From positions 1 through 18,471 of the forward strand of contig VBFW01000139.1 in NCBI GenBank assembly GCA_005880525.1: a stretch of 18,471 nucleotides of DNA, written 5' to 3'. Below, one piece after another: positions 6,403 through 13,952 of the stretch. The notes beneath the pieces are model-generated. The model saw only the letters and a program-made list of their open reading frames with translations. It ran no database searches and was not told the DNA's origin. Source of the stretch: Chloroflexota bacterium. Its GTDB lineage: Bacteria; Chloroflexota; Dormibacteria; Dormibacterales; Dormibacteraceae. Position numbers and translations under genes: made by a program. Positions within the stretch are counted from its first letter, which is position 1. Each line of letters starts with the position of its first letter.

Positions 6403-7521
6403 TCGGAAGTCGACGTCCCAGCGGCCCTCCACAGCTCCAGTCACATCGAACCGCACAGTCATGTCGATCCGCTCGCGAAAGTACGGGCTCAACTCGCCCA
6501 ATCGGTTGAAATGCTCCACGAATTGATCGGCCAGCTCAGGTCCTGGTTCACGGTGAGAGGCGTACGTCTCGGCTATCTGTGGCTCCCTGGCCGACGCATA
6601 TGCATCCAGGTACTCGGTGATGTCGCCGTATGAGAAGTCTCGCCAATGCGGGTCCGGTCGGTGAGTGCGGGTGAGCACGTCGTAGGTGTCGCCCGGCATC
6701 CACGTCGCAACCTCGACGCGGGGGGCTTTGCGCGCCAGGTACTGGGCTGCCTGCGACTGGTCTGGAAAGATGCCGTTGGGCGCGGTCAGCCACCGGTTGT
6801 GCTCGCGGAGCATCGGGTCGAGAAAGCACATCGGTCCCGCAAAGGGCACTGCGAGCTTCGGCGAGGCCAGCTTGATCAGGCGGCCCACCGCCTCAAACTT
6901 CCCGGACCGCTTTTCGGCGCTGATGCGCTCCTTTTCGGATTCGGGGTACTCGTAGCAGATCGGATGCCATGAGGCACCTGACATCTGCACCGCCACGACG
7001 TCTAGCTCGCCACCGCACTCCATCGCGGCGCGACGCATCTGGCCAACCGTCATCCTTGCGTCGTTGCAGTGGAGGAAGGAGGCGCCGCCCGCGTGTACAA
7101 GAACCGCTGAGTCGTGGCACATGGGCGATTGCTCGGGAATGAAACAGACCCAATCGCCACGGTCGTTGAGGTGGAATTTCTGCCAGGCGTCGAGCTCGAC
7201 GACGTTGCGCGCTCCGATCCTTCGCAGCCGGTTGCGCAGGTTCGGTGACGGGTAACGATGGACGAGAAGTGTGGTGCGGGCGGGCAGCCGGGTAAGGACG
7301 TCGGCATCCATATGGTCCAGGTGCTCGTGCGACAGAGTGGCGAAGTCAACATCGAGCACCCTCGCTTGATCAAGGTGCGAGTTGCTCGGGAGTTGATACC
7401 AGGAGCCCTGGAAAGCACCGCGGTCGGAGAGCCAACAGTCCATGATCATGCTCAGGTCCACACCATCGACTCGAATGCCGGCATGGCCGAGAAAGGTCAG
7501 CTGGATCGAGCTTGCCGTCAC
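6367..7521 (-). CDS. MBL-fold metallohydrolase part of a CMP-Neu5Ac-hydroxylase-like protein, frameshifted near its C-terminus
   Basis: The N-terminal 374 residues form a metallo-beta-lactamase fold of the UlaG/CMAH-like type. It opens with IQLTFLGHAGIRVDG, has the metal-binding HEHLDH (HxHxDH) motif, and later has CHDSAVLVHAGGASFLHCND. After DFRPT the frame is wrong: the last residues (STTTTWSGS, then stop) are out of family, and the true continuation is in the -1 frame with a Rieske domain at 6050-6400. The combination of MBL and Rieske domains is characteristic of CMP-N-acetylneuraminate hydroxylase relatives, although in the animal enzyme the Rieske domain is N-terminal and here it is C-terminal. 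A role in hydroxylating a sugar nucleotide or amino sugar for the nearby polysaccharide is possible but inferred. GTG 7519-7521 is the only standard start; GAAAGG directly abuts it. It is divergent from the glycosidase-like gene. Confidence 0.8.
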   Translation of the reverse strand: MTASSIQLTFLGHAGIRVDGVDLSMIMDCWLSDRGAFQGSWYQLPSNSHLDQARVLDVDFATLSHEHLDHMDADVLTRLPARTTLLVHRYPSPNLRNRLRRIGARNVVELDAWQKFHLNDRGDWVCFIPEQSPMCHDSAVLVHAGGASFLHCNDARMTVGQMRRAAMECGGELDVVAVQMSGASWHPICYEYPESEKERISAEKRSGKFEAVGRLIKLASPKLAVPFAGPMCFLDPMLREHNRWLTAPNGIFPDQSQAAQYLARKAPRVEVATWMPGDTYDVLTRTHRPDPHWRDFSYGDITEYLDAYASAREPQIAETYASHREPGPELADQFVEHFNRLGELSPYFRERIDMTVRFDVTGAVEGRWDVDFRPTSTTTTWSGS

Positions 7522-7578
7522 CTTTCGCGACCGCGGTTGGGCAAGGTGCAGGCGACGAGATCGTTAGCCACAGGGTGA

Positions 7579-7602
7579 GTCTGAAGAGCGACCGCCTCAG
7601 AC
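7579..7602. promoter_or_regulatory. Perfect 6-bp dyad in a divergent intergenic region
   Basis: GTCTGA (7579-7584) and TCAGAC (7597-7602) are perfect inverted arms with a 12-nt spacer. They lie in the 224-nt gap between the divergent MBL-Rieske gene (start 7521) and glycosidase-like gene (start 7746), where control sites for both would be expected. I found no convincing -35/-10 pair in 7522-7745. Role inferred from position and symmetry. Confidence 0.25.
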
Positions 7603-7745
7603 CCAATAGGGAATTGCGGCACAGGTCCGGGACCGCAGTTTCAGGGCCATTGTGGGCGCCAGTCCCAGGGCCTGGCCAGGCCCGTGCTCAGATTCGTCCG
7701 GCCGAGCTAACCACCATCCGAATACGATCCACTGCTGGATCACCC

Positions 7746-8900
7746 ATGCGTGCCATCGCTGCGCTCGCAGCCGACACCCTCCGCCGCTCGCTGACAGCGT
7801 GCGTCGTGCTCGTGGTCGCGTACTCGCTGTCTCCGGCGGCTGTGACGCAGCTTCATGTGAATCCGGTCGCGTCCGGATCGGTGCGCGGGGTCTATCGCTT
7901 CTCATCGACGGCCTGGAGCACGATCGCGGGCCTCGGATTCAACTGGGTGACTGACGGCGGCGCCAACACCAACTACTACCCGGGCCAGAAGGCTGCCGGC
8001 CTTGTCGGCATGGTATGGCTCCCCGCCTACAGCAACTCGACCTGCACGGAGACGATGTCAGACGCCCAAATCACACAGGTCGTGCAGACCAACGTCTCCG
8101 GAGGCAATGCGGGGGCGGTGTACCAGGTCGGTGACGAACCGACGGCGAACGGATGCGCTGCCAGGGCGGCGTACGTGCACATGACCTCAGTGGTCCACGC
8201 TGCAGACCACGCCGCCAGGACATGGGTCGCCGACGATCAGTTCAACGACCCTTCCACCTCGAACTGGCCCGCCGGCCTCCCTATGAAAGGCTCGGTCGAC
8301 ATTCTGGCCTTCGACATATATCCGTGTCAGTCGGGACCGTGCCACCTGAACATGATCGATCTCGCGATCCAGCGCATCCATTCGGTCGGGCTCACAAACT
8401 GGGAGTTCATCCTCCAGGACTTCGGTCCATGCGAGTCCTGGAGAGCGCCGAATGCAACGGAGGTGTTGCAGCAGTTCCAGCACTGGCAAGGCGCCGGTGC
8501 GATCGGCTACTGGTTCTATACGTACGACTCTGATGGTTCCTGCCCCGGCAACGTGGGCGGAAGCAGCGTCTTGAAGCAGATCAACGGGCTGGCGGTCAAT
8601 CCGGGTTCCGCCCCACCGGCGCCTTCGGCGCGGCCAGCAAGCCCGCCTGCCGCGCAGACTCCAGGTCCGAAGTCATCGCCTGGTGCAAACTCGTCCTCCA
8701 AGCCGCCGGGCAAGCAATCACCGACGACGTCGAATGGGAATGCGAGCGCGAGCCCCGGGACCTCGCCGGCCGATTCGTTGAGACCGATGTTGACCGCCGT
8801 CGAGTCGTCGAGGCTACCCCTCGCGGTGATCGGGATCGGCGCTCTTCTGGCAGGGATCGGAGTTGCTCTCAGCTATATGCTGCGGCGCCGTACGAAGTAG
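7746..8900 (+). CDS. Membrane-anchored extracellular glycoside-hydrolase-like protein
   Basis: A 384-aa protein with an N-terminal signal sequence (residues 1 to about 32, ending SLSPAA), a catalytic-looking region at about 36-285, a Pro/Ser/Thr-rich linker (about 286-345), and a C-terminal membrane helix (about 357-378) followed by RRRTK, the stop-transfer pattern of a wall- or membrane-tethered enzyme. TIM-barrel glycosidase features are GDEP (E131 as a likely acid/base), DILAFDIYP (around 185-193), FILQDFGPCE (around 221-230) and GYWFYTYDSDG near the barrel end. Several cysteines (100, 137, 194, 199, 229, 266) suggest disulfides outside the cell. I cannot name the GH family. The frame is open back to 7512, but the signal sequence supports ATG 7746; the upstream extension is Arg/Pro-rich and overlaps the divergent gene. 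Its 3' end lies 3 nt from the convergent operon end. It may act on the polymer made by that operon (inference). Confidence 0.8.
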   Translation: MRAIAALAADTLRRSLTACVVLVVAYSLSPAAVTQLHVNPVASGSVRGVYRFSSTAWSTIAGLGFNWVTDGGANTNYYPGQKAAGLVGMVWLPAYSNSTCTETMSDAQITQVVQTNVSGGNAGAVYQVGDEPTANGCAARAAYVHMTSVVHAADHAARTWVADDQFNDPSTSNWPAGLPMKGSVDILAFDIYPCQSGPCHLNMIDLAIQRIHSVGLTNWEFILQDFGPCESWRAPNATEVLQQFQHWQGAGAIGYWFYTYDSDGSCPGNVGGSSVLKQINGLAVNPGSAPPAPSARPASPPAAQTPGPKSSPGANSSSKPPGKQSPTTSNGNASASPGTSPADSLRPMLTAVESSRLPLAVIGIGALLAGIGVALSYMLRRRTK

Positions 8901-8903
8901 CTC

Positions 8904-11900
8904 TCAGGCGGTGCGCGTCGACTCCGTCGGGGCCGGCGCAACGGCGGAGGCAGACGGGATTTCGAGCGCCAGCTTCTCGGGTAACTGGGTTGCGCGACCT
9001 GCGAGTCGCGCAAACAGCTGGAAGTGAAGACGCGCGAATGCGCCGTGGTCGGCCGTGGCGGCGACCTCGGCGATTCCCGCCAGAGCCGCATCGCGCCATC
9101 GCGCCGGATCCGCGCCAAGCCTCGACAGGCTGCCGGCGATGAATTGGCGGAATAGTTCTGAGAACCATCCGGTCCCGTCGAGCGCGAACTCGATCCCCGA
9201 GCCCCAGACGCCGCTTCGCAGCCCGCGGTGTCCCGCCACCTGCCCGCCCGCCGGCGAGTGTCGATCCAGGTAGAGGGCGTACGTGATGGCGAATCTAACG
9301 ACGTCGCGCAGCGGCTCACCCGAGATCGCGCCCGACTCCCAATCGATCACTCCCGAGATCTGGTCACCCGTCGCAAGCAGGTTGCCGAACCAGAAGTCGC
9401 CGTGGACAGCGGTGCGTGGACTCGTCGATTTACGCAACCGTGCATGCGTGGCGCGGAGCTGAGGCAGGGCCCCTTCAATCGCAGGGTCGTCCGCGAATCG
9501 GCTGCTCAGGATGTCGGCCACGCCACCATCCATGTCAATCGGTGCCTGCTCGCCGGCCGTGGCGGCGTGGAACCGCGCGAGCCATGAGCCCGCCATGTTG
9601 AAGTCGGACTCGACCGCGCTCCGGGTGGCGACGTGCCGCCACCCGTGGTAGCGGGTGCTCATTGGTGAACCAGGCAGGGCGGAAACGACCAGGATCGGAC
9701 TGCCTTCCGCTCCGACGACCTCGGTTGACCGGGGTATCGTCACCAGCAGCTGCGGAGGCAAGCGCATCTGCAGCGCAGCCAGGAGCCGGCGCTCAGCGAC
9801 CACACTGCCCTCGGCGACCTCTGTGGTGGGAACCTTGACCGCAAGCGCGGGTTTCGACTGCCCGTGGGGGACCAGCAGCACAGTCAGCTTGGCGTTGGGG
9901 TCCTTCGACATCGCGAGGACGATCGCCTCCATGTCATGGACGTCGAGGAGCCGCGAGGCCTCGAGAGCGCCCTCGGCAGCAGGCGACACCGAAAACGCAG
10001 TCGTGGGTGAGGAGACACGCCCAACCATGAGCCGAGTTGGCGCCAGGGCGCCAATCAGCGCGGCCGGGAACACGAATCGCGCAGCCTGTTTGGCGGCGGC
10101 AAGCAGGGCCGAGATGGTGGGGCCGCCACCAGGCAGCACGGATACCTCAGTGAAGAAGTGGCGCAGCGTGAGCGGCGTGTTCTCGACGTAGCAGGTCGGC
10201 GGGGCCAGCCTGGGGATGGCCACGTATTCCCTGACCATGTCGATGCCCGCTTCGCGTGCGAACCGCCGGGTTCGCCAGTGGGACGTGAGGGCTGTACAGC
10301 AGACAACCACCTCGGTACCGGGTGAAAGATCGCGGACCTGCCGCTGCAGCTCGTGGCGGGAGGCAGATGAAGACGGCAGATCGATCTGGATTGCACTGGG
10401 AGAGGTCAGCAGCTGCCAGGGGCTTCTGTGGGCGTAGCTCGAACGCGGCCCTGAGGGAGCGTGGAGATGCCCACGCTTTTTGACACTGCGCTTGCCGAGC
10501 ACGCTGCCAGCGACATAGGCCGCCGTTCCCACGATCCAGGTCACGGTGCGCGCAGGCGTCGGCCTCGACAGGTAGTCCATGTCCTCCGCCACTCGCCACG
10601 GAACCTGCACCTCGAGATACTGGCTTTCGACGTCGTCACCAGCCACCATGCCGCCGCCCTGCCGCATACCAAGCTGCGCGGGGCCCGTCAGGCCGGGACG
10701 GTGCCTGAAAACCGTCTGCAGCTCTTTCGGGTAGCGCTGCGCAAGCCCGACCGTCTCGGGGCGAGCGCCGACGAGCGTCATTTCGCCGCGCAGCACATTG
10801 ACGAGCTGTGGCAGCTCGTCGATGCTCGTAGCCCTGAGGATGTGCCCGAGGCGCGTGATCCGCCGGTCGCCTGACGCCGTCACCTCCGGGCCCTCGCTCG
10901 GCCGCATGCTCCGGAACTTCAGCATCGTGAAAGCCATGCCACCTTCGCCAACCCTTACCTGGCGGTAGACGCCCGACGCGCCGGTGGAGAGCCGCGCTCC
11001 GATCCACGCGGCGAGCATCAGCGGGCTCAGCAGGACCAGTGACGACCCCGAGACGACGATGTCAAGCGAGCGTCTGAACCTCCCAGGCGGGATGGGGTCG
11101 CCAACGTCCATGACTCGGTCTGCGGACCTGGGTTGCATCAGCAGGAAACAAAGTCCGAGCAGCGAGGTGGTCGTCAGGTAGGCGGCGGTGGACGCTAGAG
11201 CGGCACCCACGAGCTGGTAACGAGGGATGAGCAAGAAGTCCAGCAGCACCGTCACGATCACGCCGCCGAGAGTGGCGAGCGAGTTGAGCCCGGGGCGACC
11301 GCGTCCGAAGAGATAGGCGGTCACGACGCCTGACGCTCCCTCGACCGAAAGCCCGATCAACAGCAGTCTCGTCGGCTCGACTGCGCCCACGAAGGCGCCA
11401 CCGTAGAAAAGCGGGATCACGGGGCTGGCCAGAACGGCCAGAGGCAGAGCTGCCAGCGCGGTGGCCGCGGCGGCGCGAGGCGCCAGCCACGCAGCCCATG
11501 ACCAGGCGTCAGTGGCGGTCTTGCCGGCGAAGCGTGGATAGAGCACCCATTCAAACGAGATGGGAAGCAGCCGAACCAGCTCCGCGAACTTGGACGCGAC
11601 TGCGTAGATTCCGAGGATGGCGGGACCGGCGAGCAGATCGACGATCATGAAGTCGAGGCGCAGGTTGACGAGGTACATGATGCTTCCGACCTGGCCGCGC
11701 AACCCGAACACATAGACCCGCTTTGCGAGCTCGAATGACGGCCGGCCTACGCCCGCGAAGTAGTGCCGGCCGAGCAGCCTCCTCCATGCGACGGCACCGG
11801 TGACGACATCGGCCGCGATCAGCGCGGCCACCACAGCCGCTCCCCCGTTCGCGCCCAGGAGCAGAGCCACCGCGTATCCAGGAATGAACAGCAGCTCTTC

Positions 11901-12389
11901 GAGGGCGATCGCATAGTTGGTGCCGCGCAGGTCTCCTGTCCCTTGTGAAGCGGCCTTGGCCGTGATGACAAACAGCCGGCTGATGGTTTTCAGGCCGGCC
12001 CACGCCACGATCAGGGTGGTGAGATCGCGGAGGAATAGGTCCTTCAACAGCGGCGCAGCCGCCAGCCAGATGAGCAGCGATGCGACCGACGACGTGGCGC
12101 CGATGGCGAGCAGCGTCGTCTTCACACGCGGGTCGTCCTTGGTCGGCCCCGCGAGAAACCACGGCGTGGCGGCGGCGAGGCCACCGGACACCATCACTGC
12201 CAGCAGCCACGGCATGACCCGGAGCAGCGCGTAGTCCCCGACCGCCGAGGGCCCGCCAATCCTGGCCACCATCAGCGTGGCCAGCGATAGCGAGATCAGA
12301 GCCACGGTCAGGGCGGCCACATTGCCCGTGAGGGCAGTGCGGCGGAGGCTCAGGAGGCGGCGCGCTTCGTGGACCAATCCCGCCCCCAT
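8904..12389 (-). CDS. Fusion: Wzx-type flippase + phosphoglycosyl transferase + unknown domain + APH-like kinase
   Basis: A single 1161-aa open frame. Residues about 1-420 are a polytopic MOP-superfamily flippase of the Wzx type, with about a dozen hydrophobic segments. Residues about 436-632 are a bacterial sugar transferase (initiating phosphoglycosyl transferase): a re-entrant helix with the Ser-Pro break (S455-P456), LKFRSM, the catalytic Asp-Glu of SIDELPQLVNVLRGEMTLVG (D524, E525), ARPE and RPGLTGPAQ. Only this one hydrophobic segment precedes it, so it is the small monotopic (PglC-like) form. Residues about 655-804 are unrecognised. Residues about 805-1161 are an aminoglycoside-phosphotransferase-like kinase with K852 and E866, the Brenner motif HGDFWFGN (H996, D998, N1003) and D1016-W-E, all apparently intact. 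The frame extends upstream to 12566, but that part is Arg-rich and lies inside the Wzy gene; ATG 12387-12389 immediately precedes the first flippase helix and overlaps Wzy by 40 nt. It would initiate, flip and phosphorylate something in the polysaccharide pathway; the kinase substrate is unknown. Confidence 0.88.
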   Translation of the reverse strand: MGAGLVHEARRLLSLRRTALTGNVAALTVALISLSLATLMVARIGGPSAVGDYALLRVMPWLLAVMVSGGLAAATPWFLAGPTKDDPRVKTTLLAIGATSSVASLLIWLAAAPLLKDLFLRDLTTLIVAWAGLKTISRLFVITAKAASQGTGDLRGTNYAIALEELLFIPGYAVALLLGANGGAAVVAALIAADVVTGAVAWRRLLGRHYFAGVGRPSFELAKRVYVFGLRGQVGSIMYLVNLRLDFMIVDLLAGPAILGIYAVASKFAELVRLLPISFEWVLYPRFAGKTATDAWSWAAWLAPRAAAATALAALPLAVLASPVIPLFYGGAFVGAVEPTRLLLIGLSVEGASGVVTAYLFGRGRPGLNSLATLGGVIVTVLLDFLLIPRYQLVGAALASTAAYLTTTSLLGLCFLLMQPRSADRVMDVGDPIPPGRFRRSLDIVVSGSSLVLLSPLMLAAWIGARLSTGASGVYRQVRVGEGGMAFTMLKFRSMRPSEGPEVTASGDRRITRLGHILRATSIDELPQLVNVLRGEMTLVGARPETVGLAQRYPKELQTVFRHRPGLTGPAQLGMRQGGGMVAGDDVESQYLEVQVPWRVAEDMDYLSRPTPARTVTWIVGTAAYVAGSVLGKRSVKKRGHLHAPSGPRSSYAHRSPWQLLTSPSAIQIDLPSSSASRHELQRQVRDLSPGTEVVVCCTALTSHWRTRRFAREAGIDMVREYVAIPRLAPPTCYVENTPLTLRHFFTEVSVLPGGGPTISALLAAAKQAARFVFPAALIGALAPTRLMVGRVSSPTTAFSVSPAAEGALEASRLLDVHDMEAIVLAMSKDPNAKLTVLLVPHGQSKPALAVKVPTTEVAEGSVVAERRLLAALQMRLPPQLLVTIPRSTEVVGAEGSPILVVSALPGSPMSTRYHGWRHVATRSAVESDFNMAGSWLARFHAATAGEQAPIDMDGGVADILSSRFADDPAIEGALPQLRATHARLRKSTSPRTAVHGDFWFGNLLATGDQISGVIDWESGAISGEPLRDVVRFAITYALYLDRHSPAGGQVAGHRGLRSGVWGSGIEFALDGTGWFSELFRQFIAGSLSRLGADPARWRDAALAGIAEVAATADHGAFARLHFQLFARLAGRATQLPEKLALEIPSASAVAPAPTESTRTA

Positions 12390-13654
12390 ATCTGAACCGC
12401 CGCGATCAGCGCGAGCAGCGCCCATGCGTGCCGGAAGTGCAGCACCTGGTAGTAAGCCGCAGCCACTGCGAGCCCTAGAAGCGCGCCGATCAGCGCGTCG
12501 CGCCTGGGCACAACGGCGGCGAAGTCGGCCTTGAGCTGTCCTCGAGCTGCGGTGCCGGCGCGCCACGCGATCGCCCAGATCAGAACGATCAGCGCGATTC
12601 CACCTTCGACCCCGCGTTCGACGACGGCCGCCACATAGTCGTCGTGGGCCTGGTGCGGAAACGGAGCCAGGCTGTCAGTCAGGATCGGCTGCGTCGCGCC
12701 GGGCCCGGCGCCGAACGGCCCAGCCTTCTGAAATAGCACCCAGGCTTCTTTCACGATCGTGAGGCGCTGGCTTGCACTCGCGTCGCTCCGTCCGATCCAG
12801 TCGCGAAGTACCGGCACCCCGCTATCGCGAGCCCATACCTGGATGTCAACCGGGTGGATCACCTTGGCTGCCCCGGCCCCGATCACGAGGGCGAGGCACA
12901 CCGCGGCGATGGTGACCATCAAGCCGAAGCGGCGTCGAGTCGCGGCCAGGATCACGAAGGCTGTGCCGACGGCGAGACTGAGGACGCCGCCGTTGGATCC
13001 GGTCAGGACCATGGCGGCAAGGAGCACCGCGGCAATCGCGGCCCGCAGCCACCATCGGCGCGGAACGGCGCTCGACCACAAAACAAAAAGCGACATCGCG
13101 AAAAAGCCGGATGCCATATTGGGGTCACCAAACTGGCCATCGGCCCTGACGCCGTTGTTGTCCTCGATTCCGGAAAGGGCTCGAACGCCGATGAATACTC
13201 CGATCACGAGGAGGGCGGCCCAGAACGCCGACGCATACACCCAGGCGGCAAGAAGCACCCGAAGTGCATCCGCGGTGCGGGCCAGGTTCACGATCGCCAG
13301 GCACCAGACGAACAGGTAGATGTCCTGGATGACAGCGATCAGCGGGGCTTCGGGATAGCCCACTGTCACGAGCGCGCCTCTGAGGTACGGACCGAGGATG
13401 CCGGAGACGCATCCGGCGACGACGATCAGGCCCATGGATATGCCGTACGGCGTGCGAATTCGCTCAGCTGAAAGGTAAATCCACAGGGCGACGGCCCCGA
13501 TCGCCGGGACCATCGCAAGGTCGGTCGGCGAGCTGTTGCCAGGACCGGCCGGATGCAGCCATGCGAGCGTGCCGATGGCAATCGCGGTAAGCACCAGAGC
13601 CACGCGGTGCGCGCGGGCGATGTCACGAACGGAAGCGATCGTGCGTGGCCGCAT
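12350..13654 (-). CDS. Wzy/O-antigen-ligase family membrane protein
   Basis: A multi-spanning membrane protein (434 aa from ATG 13654) with around ten or more hydrophobic helices. It has the large periplasmic loop of the O-antigen ligase/polymerase family (Wzy_C), with DPNMASGFFAM, a TGSNGGVLSL motif and FPHQAHDDYVAAVVERGVEG in the loop. Such proteins join lipid-linked oligosaccharide units outside the membrane, either polymerising them (Wzy) or ligating them to an acceptor (WaaL). Next to a Wzx-like flippase, the polymerase role is more likely. The frame also allows TTG 13694-13696, directly after the stop of the small upstream gene (TAG TTG). ATG 13652-13654 is preferred because GGCGGTGGG lies upstream and the residues before it add nothing family-like. 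The end overlaps the fusion gene start by 40 nt, suggesting coupled translation. Confidence 0.88.
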   Translation of the reverse strand: MRPRTIASVRDIARAHRVALVLTAIAIGTLAWLHPAGPGNSSPTDLAMVPAIGAVALWIYLSAERIRTPYGISMGLIVVAGCVSGILGPYLRGALVTVGYPEAPLIAVIQDIYLFVWCLAIVNLARTADALRVLLAAWVYASAFWAALLVIGVFIGVRALSGIEDNNGVRADGQFGDPNMASGFFAMSLFVLWSSAVPRRWWLRAAIAAVLLAAMVLTGSNGGVLSLAVGTAFVILAATRRRFGLMVTIAAVCLALVIGAGAAKVIHPVDIQVWARDSGVPVLRDWIGRSDASASQRLTIVKEAWVLFQKAGPFGAGPGATQPILTDSLAPFPHQAHDDYVAAVVERGVEGGIALIVLIWAIAWRAGTAARGQLKADFAAVVPRRDALIGALLGLAVAAAYYQVLHFRHAWALLALIAAVQIWGRDWSTKRAAS

Positions 13655-13696
13655 GGGCAGCAGCCCACCGCCGAGGACGATCGAGGTCGTTCCCAA

Positions 13697-13882
13697 CTAC
13701 GCCCTGCCGACGGCGGCGATGAGCTCGGTGGCCACGACCGCCCCGAGTGCGAGGACGACAACGATCCAGATCACGTTGTCGGTCAGGCGCTGGACCGTCA
13801 GCCGCCGGCGCGACCTGCGTAGCATCCGCATGCGCGCTTCAAATGGCAGCGCGTGAAGAGTGCCGGTTACTACCCGACTCAT
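13697..13882 (-). CDS. 61-aa single-pass membrane protein
   Basis: A short protein of 61 residues: a basic N-terminal half (MRMLRRSRRRLTVQRL) followed by one hydrophobic helix (VIWIVVVLALGAVVATELIA) and a short tail, giving a likely N-in orientation. ATG 13880-13882 has a strong GGGAGG (13891-13896 on the plus strand) 8 nt upstream. An in-frame ATG 16 codons earlier lacks one. Its stop TAG abuts the first possible Wzy start. It matches no family I recognise. Its place between the RtcB-like and Wzy genes suggests a small accessory subunit of the assembly machinery (inference). The 70 nt between it and the RtcB-like gene hold only short chance frames. Confidence 0.65.
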   Translation of the reverse strand: MSRVVTGTLHALPFEARMRMLRRSRRRLTVQRLTDNVIWIVVVLALGAVVATELIAAVGRA

Positions 13883-13890
13883 CCTCGCTG

Positions 13891-13896
13891 CCTCCC
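13891..13896 (-). promoter_or_regulatory. Strong ribosome binding site of the 61-aa membrane protein
   Basis: GGGAGG on the minus strand, 8 nt before ATG 13882. It decides between this start and the in-frame ATG 16 codons upstream, which lacks such a site, and it supports the small gene being real. Confidence 0.6.
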
Positions 13897-13952
13897 TGTT
13901 CCGAATCCGCGCATATGGCGTGAAGGGCATCAGTCGGTTCTCGCGAGGGCCA

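Noticed and set aside
6396..6406. Programmed -1 frameshifting in the MBL-Rieske gene
   Set aside because: No X-XXY-YYZ slippery heptamer in the right phase and no obvious stimulatory hairpin; a one-base deletion or sequencing error is simpler.
8904..9977. Antibiotic-resistance aminoglycoside phosphotransferase
   Set aside because: The APH fold is a domain of a 1161-aa polysaccharide-synthesis fusion; the family includes many non-resistance kinases and nothing points to a drug substrate.
12390..12566. N-terminal extension of the fusion protein
   Set aside because: Arg-rich, lies wholly inside the Wzy gene; ATG 12389 precedes the first flippase helix.
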